From NCBI GenBank assembly GCA_963854835.1, contig OY978529.1, forward strand, positions 7,412,501 to 7,476,500: a stretch of DNA of 64,000 nucleotides, given 5' to 3'. Under the pieces are notes generated by a model, which was not told the DNA's origin, did not search any database, and was given only the letters and a program-made list of their open reading frames with translations. A program made the position numbers and the translations under genes. Of the stretch, positions 47,753 through 64,000 are shown one piece after another; position 1 is the stretch's first letter, and each line of letters starts with the position of its first letter. Origin of the DNA: Megamerina dolium (Eukaryota > Arthropoda > Insecta > Diptera > Megamerinidae).

Positions 47753-48779
47753 TTCCTCAAACTTTGCTATGACTTTTGACTTGTGAATAAACATATGCAC
47801 ACTTCGGTTTTAAGAAATATTGTAAAACTCACAAAATTCAACCACAAAAAAATACGTTACTTGCGACTACAGGAATGCATGATACTGATGGGTGCTACTT
47901 CTTCACGATTGCATATCCGTGTTTGTTGGGAAAAGGCAATTCGTTCGGTCTTGTCATATCGCCACCTAATAACAATTTAATTATTACAGGAACACTCAAG
48001 AATTTCTGACAAAAAGATTGAAGCTGCTGCACCACCATCTCCTCTAAAATTTTGCTATTTCTCCTTGCATTACAATCTACAATTTTTTCTGTCCATAGCT
48101 TAATTATTACTCCGTCCATTCTGCCGCAAAATATGTGGCTTAAATTTCTTTATACGATATTTCCTTCAATCATATAATCATTCATCTTCATATTTAAATG
48201 GAATTTTTCTTTACTCTGCTTATAATTTTTTTACTCATTATTTACAATAGAAGCAAATTGTTGGTATTTTCCAGGGTTCTATTATGATTTTTAACGCAAT
48301 TTCGTTAACTTTAGTTAACTCAATTTCACTGACAACTTTTCTATGCCAAAATTAAGAATTTCAACTCGATTTCGGCTGAAATTGAGAAAACTGCCGAAGT
48401 TTAGTAAATTTAGTATAATTAATATCACACAAACTTTGTAGTCACTTTTAACACAGTCCATATAACTTTCAACTTATAACTAAAGGCCGTGCTTTCTTAT
48501 TCATCCAAACGTATGGAATACTTTTTTTGTTTACTTATTCGTTAGAACGTTCCGGATAACATGTTACCTTATAATCCAAACGCATTCTTTTCATTCCGTC
48601 ACTAACCCGGAATTCATAAAATATTCTGCTGATCAGCTGTGTACAAAGGTAAATAATTGTATAAAAATTATGGCACTGGGGAAACAAAGTAAATTGAACA
48701 GCTGATTTGTGCCAAATTTCATTCTTTTCTGTTTCTTTATTCCCATTATTCGGGATAAACTACGACATTCTATTCTATG
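47753..48779. other. Sequence without a recognised gene
   Basis: AT-rich, 5' of the SINE at 48780. No family is recognised. Confidence 0.35.
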
Positions 48780-49042
48780 GGGTGCCGTAGCTCAGTGCGT
48801 TGGCCTTCTCATATGTCGTGGGTCGTGGGTTCAATCCCCAGCTTTCTTCAGCTTATATAAATATATGTGCTTTAATATAGAAAAGATTTTTCTTTCAAAC
48901 GGTACCCACTGTAGGCAAGCAATTAGCAGTAAGCTCTGTGACAAGGCTTAGAAAAAGTGATGGCACAAAAACTCTGCCGTTCAGAACGGGCTAACATAAG
49001 TACGTCCCATTTAATACGTTCCAAAAATTTAGTGCTCAAACA
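48780..49042 (+). mobile_element. tRNA-derived SINE, copy K (diverged)
   Basis: The head GGTGCCGTAGCTCAGTGCGTTGGCCTTC and GTGGGTTCAATCCCCAGC is well preserved, closest to a real tRNA T arm of all copies. Internal deletions shorten the body. The 3' tail after CCAAAAATTTAGTGCTC is lost. Confidence 0.82.
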
Positions 49043-49402
49043 GTGGGTTTATTGAAATTTGTTGGGTTTATTGTTTTGTCAAATTTTTGTGTGTTTCAAA
49101 CGAAATTTCTTATGCCAAAACGTTGGAAATGTTGAAAAAAACATTTGGTGATTCAACCATGTCCAAAAAAAATTTCACACAAACTCTGTTCGATATTTTT
49201 ATCCATAGTAAAAATCGCAACGCACACAAAAGGTTGACTTGTTCCTAATGACGCCGTAACCAAACTAAATGACACATAGCAATAAAAATTCACAGAATAG
49301 TGGCTGACAGTTGAGCCAACCTGGGAAAAACATTTTTTTGAAATATTCTCAGAGGGAAAATTAAAAATGAGAATTTCCGGGTACTTATTTGACAGAATGT
49401 AT
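49043..49402. mobile_element. Rearranged mariner (DD34D) remnant with one terminal repeat
   Basis: The right end (49362-49402) reads, on the minus strand, CATTCTGTCAAATAAGTACC, the same terminal repeat and adjoining sequence as the left end of the element at 17057. An ATG near 49204 on the minus strand starts MDKNIEQS. Immediately beyond it, the plus strand (49080-49160) encodes NEISYAKTLEMLKKTFGDSTMSK, a mariner N-terminal helix-turn-helix segment in the opposite direction. An internal inversion is the simplest reading. Confidence 0.5.
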
Positions 49403-49770
49403 AAAAAGAAAAGAAAAGAAAAAAAAATGTTAAAAAGTTGAACATTTTATACAATATATTTATATATCGTCATTTATATGTTAATATACAATGTTTGGGT
49501 ACATTTTATTCGTATGCTCTTCGAGCAAGCGAGCAGAATCTAAATTAAGGGATTTGACTATTTTTCATCTGGAGGTAACTCTTAGCTGAAAAACTGAAAA
49601 ACTTTATTTAAGAAGTTTTATAAGAGTGTAAGAACGTGAATTGATATTTCAATGCTAAAGTTTAACGAAAACACAATTTTCTCAATGTTTTTATAAAACT
49701 ACAATTGGTTCAGTAAAAAAAAAGAAGTTCACACATTTATTCATATTTTCAAGAACTATATTGAATTATT

Positions 49771-50197
49771 AGCTGCATTCTTTGCACGCGAGTTGCAAAA
49801 GAACACTCGCTTATTTATCGAATTGCATGCAAAGCCATAACAAAAATAAGCGAGCTCGCTTATTTTAAGCGACCTGAGTTATATGGTTGCAAAGTAAAAA
49901 AAAAAAAAAAAACAGCACTATTGTGAATAGGCTACTGGATTGTGCTTGGGAAATTTCAACTACACATCAAATTATTGTAAATAAAAACAAAACTAAGCAA
50001 AATAAGGCAAGTGCAAATAAAAATTTATTTTAAATAAACGAATATATTTACCACAGATTCCGCAGAATTGCTTCATTTTGTTTACAAATTTCACAAACAG
50101 CCATATATACCACCAGCGTTGCTAAGTAACTAGAGGGAAATTATAAGCAAGTAAAAGGGAAATTATAAGCGAGTTGGTATTTACAAAAGAATGCAGC
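49771..50197. mobile_element. Candidate MITE with 13 bp inverted ends
   Basis: AGCTGCATTCTTT at 49771-49783 is mirrored at 50184-50197 (one base inserted), with ATT directly outside each end, a possible 3 bp target duplication. Inside are several copies of AAGCGAG, including a 24 bp perfect palindrome AAAATAAGCGAG/CTCGCTTATTTT at 49843-49866. There is no coding capacity. Confidence 0.5.
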
Positions 50198-50204
50198 TAT
50201 TACC

Positions 50205-52274
50205 GTTTTTCAATGAAAGATAACCACAAAATGTCTCGCGTTTTGTAGTCTTGTAAAATCCAAATAAAAATCCGTTATAAGCTGAAATTCTGATATGATA
50301 ATTAAGATCACATTTACAAATTTGTAAATGAATTGATTGACTATGACATTGTAACAAGTGCAACTTATGAAGAAAAATATAAAAACTTGTGTACATTTTT
50401 ATAAAATTGTTTTTATTTTATATAATGTTCACAAAAAAAAACTCTACTCTGAAAGGAAGCCTTATTCTGCACTTATACCCTGACATGGGAGTAACCTTGG
50501 AATATTTAAAAAATGATTAGCCAAAAATGAGTGGCAATGTTTTTTACCTTACAAATGTGTTTTGTTTTTATTCAAAGTCTGGCATCCATCATACCTACAT
50601 TTTTGCTGCTGCTCAGTATGTGTATGTATATATACATATATGTATATATTTATGTGTGTAATTTTTCGTTTCGTTCGTCGCGTGAACCAACTAACCAATC
50701 AACCACTAAAAAGATACACTTGAAGAAGGATTTAAAATAATAGTTTGGAAATAGTTAATGCAAATAGAAATGTTCAAGTGATATTCATTATTGGAAAACG
50801 TTTTCAATTTTGCAATTCATCTGAGGAAGGATTTTTATACCAATGTCTGATGGATGTATGGTGCATCGTGTGTGTGCGCATTAATGTGTATGTGTATTTG
50901 TAACGAATAAAATGAGTACTATTTAGACAGTCGGACCAACGATAGAACGAACGCTAGCGGGGAGTTGGTGTACTCTCACTAACCAACCGACCAACCAACC
51001 AACTCAAAAAAGAAGCAATGTGTGGAATAAGAAAATTAATAATTTTCAATTTATCGAAACTTGCAAAATTTATTTATTTATTAGATGTACCTACCGATTA
51101 TGTAGGTACTACTTTGCATTGGGAATACATACATTTTTGTGCTGAGGGCGGGAGGACGACACTTAAAATTTGATGAAAATTTTCAATCTCATGTGATTAC
51201 TGTTCATCTCAAGAATCATTGAAAATCTACGTATGCCTCGTATTGGACACATTATATTTGCCTGATACCTGGTTGTAGACTACGTGCTTGTAGCTTGACT
51301 CGTTTATACGTTTGTTGTTGTTGCTTTTTTTTTTTTTTTGTAGGCACATTTTCGAAGTAATTGATGTACAAATATTTAATAAACGTTTCTTGTTGTAGTT
51401 CAACTTGGATAGGGGACAGGGTTCAGTTTATGGAAAAAGAAGTGCACAGATTCAGCAGCACAGAGTATACAGCAAAGTACCGACAAAAAACGAGGCTCTG
51501 TTAAAAAAAAACGTGCAGTTTGGTTGGATTCATCTAAAATGACTACGGAAATGTAACTAAGAAAAAATGTATGCTATGTACATGTTACGGAAGTTTAAGC
51601 AAGAAATCTATATAGAGAAGTGAATGATTTGGTTGAAAAAAATTATATTTTGATGCAGCATTTGACAAAATTATGTACTACTATAGTGTGAAGTGTAAGT
51701 GCATGTGGTAAATTTGACTCCCAATGGTGAACGTTACAAATAAAACAAAATTCTGTGCCACATGAAGATCATTTTCACCAAGAAATCCAGATGCTCAACG
51801 TAAAAGAGCCTCGTGACAAATCAGTTTTTGCCACTTTTCGGTACCTCCTAATCATGATTAAGAAAAGAAATGTGGTAACTGAACGATGCAGCCGTCTGAA
51901 AAAGCGGTCCTTTAATATTTACATCGCCCAATACATTGGACACCTGATTCCTCTATCTCGCATAGCTGCACAAACCCTTTACCCCAAATCGATGCTATAT
52001 CTGCGATCGAAAAAAACACCAATAACGTTGATCTCATAGGTATGAACGTAGCCTGCTTAGGAACGGACGCCCAATGGCTAAATACTGCATCCAATTGAAT
52101 TAGGCTCTAACACCAAAGGCGGTAAGCCCATCATTGGCATTAACAACTACAATAACTTTGACAATCCACAACGTTTGCTGCTGCAACAACAACAACAACA
52201 ATACTAAATATTTGAAGCACTCAAATTGTCATAAACAAAAAATATATCCGATTCTTACAATCAGTTTAGAATGT
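50205..52274. other. 5' flank or 5' intron of Pten, no recognised coding gene
   Basis: AT-rich DNA with CATATATGTATATA-type repeats near 50628-50656 and a poly-T run at about 51327-51341. If Pten has a non-coding first exon, this is probably intron. Confidence 0.4.
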
Positions 52275-52560
52275 CTGTGTACATGGATACTGTAGTATAA
52301 ATGAAAACTGCACAGCAGATGAGCTCGTAATTGCTTATATTGTGGCTCAAACAACTGCTGGGCAACTACTCTACATAATGTAAGACAATAAAAAAATTTA
52401 TAGGGCATTAATACTTAGATGCTCTGCTCCAATAGCAAGACTGACATAGACAACCTTCTTTCGTTGGTTCAATGTATAAGTGGTAGATAGAATTATCCGC
52501 GTGGTATCACAAAAACGACTTCTTTGGCTTAAATGAGTGATCTGAAGAACCTTAGAAGCT
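52275..52560 (+). mobile_element. Jockey-like LINE 3' relic
   Basis: GAAAACTGCACAGCAGATGAGCTCG at 52301 encodes ENCTADEL, matching the RNase H end of the copies at 9156 and 30240. The 3' part AATTATCCGCGTGGTATCACAA matches their 3' UTR. Very degraded. Confidence 0.55.
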
Positions 52561-52705
52561 ATGAATACTGATAGCATAAACAATTTCACAGCTTAAGTTC
52601 ATAATCAGTTCAGGAGATGTTGTATTTTGATTTAATGTTTAATTAATTTGTGACATTGTTATCGATAATTTTATGCTATACCTATATTTTGTCAAAACTT
52701 TTAAA

Positions 52706-52749
52706 TACTAACTAATCCAATGTCTTTTTTTTTCCATTTTTTCTCTTAG
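52706..52749 (+). other. Branch point and splice acceptor of a Pten 5' exon
   Basis: A perfect TACTAAC branch-point sequence at 52706-52712, a long pyrimidine tract, and CTCTTAG ending at 52749. This indicates that the first recognised Pten exon starts at 52750 and that an upstream non-coding exon exists. Confidence 0.65.
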
Positions 52750-61469
<8,720 letters not shown>

Positions 61470-62026
61470 TGATGTGACGTTGTCGTCTACATAAAAGGAA
61501 TTATTAATATGCCGTTATACGTTATGCGGAAGGAGGGAAAGCATTGAGCATTGAGAAAAGCATTGAGGAGCAAGACGAAAGTACGGAGAGGGAAGGGGGC
61601 AAATTTGTACGCCGGACATGCATGAGCAATGAATATTAATATACTTGAGGTTATCAAAATCAATAGAATTCATTTCGAATGCAATACACAATAGCGGGGG
61701 GTATTCAAGCAAAATGCTAAAATTCTGATTAATCAGGAATGAAAGAATAACTGTTGATCTGCCTCCAAAAACCTACGAGGCCTCATGGTGATATTCACAT
61801 TGACCATGAAATTGTTGTGGCATCGATGTTTCGCAATTGTATTATGATTTTCGTAAACTGTGGGCACTAACGTTGAACTTCACACAAGTAAAATACACAT
61901 ATAATATAAGAAAATCGACCTTTCCATTTCACTACTGTGAATTTAGAGTCAACAAAAATGGAACCATAGCTTTCATAGTATTCGCATGAATGAAGAATAC
62001 TTTTTAATTTGGAACATAATTAATAT

Positions 62027-62029
<3 letters not shown>
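61470..62029. other. 3' flank of Pten
   Basis: No canonical AATAAA is seen within the first 500 bases after the stop; AATATA-type variants at about 61898 might serve. No other gene is recognised. Confidence 0.35.

Positions 62030-62115
<86 letters not shown>
62030..62115. repeat. AT microsatellite
   Basis: An almost uninterrupted AT dinucleotide run of about 80 bases, bordered by ACATATATAC units. A CT run follows at 62158-62188. Confidence 0.95.
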
Positions 62116-62116
<1 letters not shown>

Positions 62117-62154
62117 GTATATATTATTTCTTAAGTATTTTACAATGATCATAT

Positions 62155-62187
<33 letters not shown>

Positions 62188-62304
62188 GCGCATAATAATT
62201 AATTAGTTTCGTCATCAGAATTTTAAGCTTTTCTAGGTGATCTAAGAGGTTTTTTGTTTTTCAAACAGCTAACCACATAGAAAACAGCACTAGTGACGTC
62301 ATTC

Positions 62305-62702
62305 ATTCAGTTGCACAATGCATAATCTTGATAGTATGACTTGGTATATACAACATGTTGAGTATAATTAGCAACATGTATATACATAACATTCAGATGC
62401 ACAATGCATAATCTTGATAGTATGACTTTGGTATATACAAAATGTTGCGTAGAATTAGCAACATGTATATACATAACATTCAGATGCACAATGCATAATC
62501 TTGATAGTATGACTTGGTATATACAAAATGTTGCGTAGAATTAGCAACATGTATATACATAACATTCAGATGCACAATGCATAATCTTGATAGTATGACT
62601 TGGTATATACAAAATGTTGCGTAGAATTAGCAACATGTATATACATAACATTCAGATGCACAATGCATAATCTTGATAGTATGACTTGGTATATACATAA
62701 CA
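62305..62702. repeat. Tandem array of an 86 bp unit (about 4.6 copies)
   Basis: Units start at 62305, 62391, 62478, 62564 and 62650 with ATTCAGWTGCACAATGC; periods are 86, 87, 86 and 86. The middle units are nearly identical and the first is more diverged. Each unit contains a dyad, GCAACATGTATATAC and, downstream, GTATATACAAAATGTTGC, so it can fold into a hairpin. Confidence 0.95.
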
Positions 62703-64000
62703 TTTTGGGACTCCAATACTTGTGGAAAATTTGAGAGATGAGAACTTTTTTCTCTATTTCACTTTTTGTTGTTGTATCTCTCTACGTCATATTTTCTGTT
62801 TTTTTTGTGTTTTTCAAAACAAATAATTGCCAACATTGAACATTTCGTTGTGAAGAAAAATCATTATATTTTATTTTGTTGCGTCAATTAATCAGAATTT
62901 TCAGCTATTGCGTGAACACCCTTTTAATATAAATTACATACGAGTATTACATTTCGAAATGGTTAGTGGTTAGTTTTTACTTTTGTTGTTTATTTATTAG
63001 TTTTTTTTTTTTTCGAAAATGCCGTTTCAATCACGACGTTATCTTGTTTTTTTTTTATTTTTCCATCACGGCCGCCACCCTCTCCCAATAGCTTAGTTCT
63101 CTCATCCACTCATATATCACTGTGGCAAAAGAAAGAAACAACAGTAATAGCAATGTGATTTCTCGGATTTTTATATGAACAGCTTCGGCTTAATTTTGAG
63201 AAACTAAAAAAATTATATTGATTTTTTTTTCAAAGAAAATTTCATTTTAATCATTTTCTTTACTTATGGGATTTCTCGACATATCGACAAGATGTGAGAA
63301 AAAAAAGGTCGGCCAATTGAGTCTTCTGAGCCTATAAGTGTCACACACACACATTCTTCAAAGTCTGTCCTATTTATTGTAAACAAATTTTTAAAGTTGC
63401 ATAAATAATTTGACATGCTCCCGGGACATATTGATGTTGCTCTCGTAACACAAAACGTCAAAAGCACGATATTTTTTTTTTTTTTTCATTATCTCCAACT
63501 ACTCGTTATATTGCTTTTCGGGGTATTGCTTTGAATTGATGATTTCCTTCTGTGTATTACTGTATTGTTTTTTTTGTCACAGATTGATGAATTCTTTGTG
63601 TGGTGATTGAAATGAAATGAAATGTGTTTTGTTCATAATATTTGTAATTAATTAGTCGATTACTACGATCGACTACGATATTGGATATTATGCAAGACGA
63701 AATACAATATAATATACATATGAGTTTGTGTATAATTTTATTAAACGTACGACATTGTTATTTCGTCTTGCATGAAATATAAGAAAATACCCGCCCCCCC
63801 CCCATTCGAGTAGCGCTCTACAATACATCCTATGCGACCCCTATCTTACGCACACACACTTGTGTACATATACATACATACATACATACATTAACATGAT
63901 CGAAATGATGATGATTATCAAGGTGATGTGAAAGAAAGAATATTAAGTAGCTAGTATATATATACGACAGCAAATGCAGCATATTCTTATTGTTTGATTA
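62703..64000. other. AT-rich sequence without a recognised gene
   Basis: Simple runs include T tracts at 63002 and 63471, a C run at 63794, and CATA repeats at 63870-63893. No coding exon is recognised. Confidence 0.4.
63307..63352 (+). mobile_element. Tail fragment of the tRNA-derived SINE, copy M
   Basis: GGTCGGCCAATTGAGTCTTCTGAGCC and TATAAGTGTCACACA resemble the SINE 3' end (GCTCGGCCAATGAGCCCTTTGGGGCTTTAAGTGCCACATA). Only this part remains. Confidence 0.5.

Noticed and set aside
62305..62702. CRISPR-like array
   Set aside because: The whole 86 bp unit repeats with no unique spacers, and this is a nuclear insect genome.

Overview
This is a 64 kb stretch of an AT-rich, transposon-laden insect nuclear genome. 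The intron sizes, the dipteran-type PTEN, and mariner remnants of the DD41D (rosa) type, a group first described from the fruit fly Ceratitis rosa, point to a schizophoran fly, most likely a tephritid. The species is an inference; nothing here proves it.

Four host genes can be supported. (1) The last three exons (2899-3747, +) of an unrecognised secreted or surface protein with a GPI-anchor-like hydrophobic end. (2) A five-exon gene (26370-33880, +) for an 894-residue, mostly disordered protein with two NPF motifs and a KKRRAPAPP motif. (3) An eight-exon HEATR3/Syo1 homologue (43949-41513, -), which chaperones ribosomal protein L5. (4) Pten (exons between 52750 and 61469, +), the PIP3 phosphatase, whose last exon adds a disordered tail of about 990 residues. 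HEATR3 and Pten lie head to head with roughly 9 kb between HEATR3 and the first Pten exon that I can place.

Almost everything else is mobile DNA. The dominant element is a tRNA-derived SINE of about 340 bp present in about 13 full or partial copies in both orientations; five have clear target-site duplications. Non-LTR retrotransposon remnants of several clades are scattered throughout: an R4/Dong-like copy sitting between TAA repeats, R1-like, RTE-like, Jockey-like and LOA/I-like pieces. Mariner-like elements of at least three groups (DD41D, DD34D, and a Mos1/irritans-like one) are all broken or internally deleted. Several short inverted-repeat elements (candidate MITEs) and tandem arrays (an 86 bp array; a dimeric ~298 bp array carrying regularly spaced GGGCGTGG) complete the picture.

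Layout: 1-2900 mariner plus Dong-like LINE; 2899-3844 gene 1; 4000-26300 transposon graveyard without a recognised host gene; 26370-33880 gene 2 with mariner, LINE and SINE insertions in its introns; 34300-41075 nested repeats; 41513-43949 HEATR3; 43950-52700 intergenic/5' flank of Pten with a Jockey insertion and two SINE copies; 52750-61469 Pten; 61470-64000 3' flank with AT and 86 bp tandem arrays.

No CRISPR array, operon, rRNA or functional tRNA gene was seen. The most interesting points are the giant PTEN tail, the SINE family with two alternative hairpin 3' ends (one shared with a LINE), the Dong-like insertion in TAA repeats, and the GGGCGTGG array.
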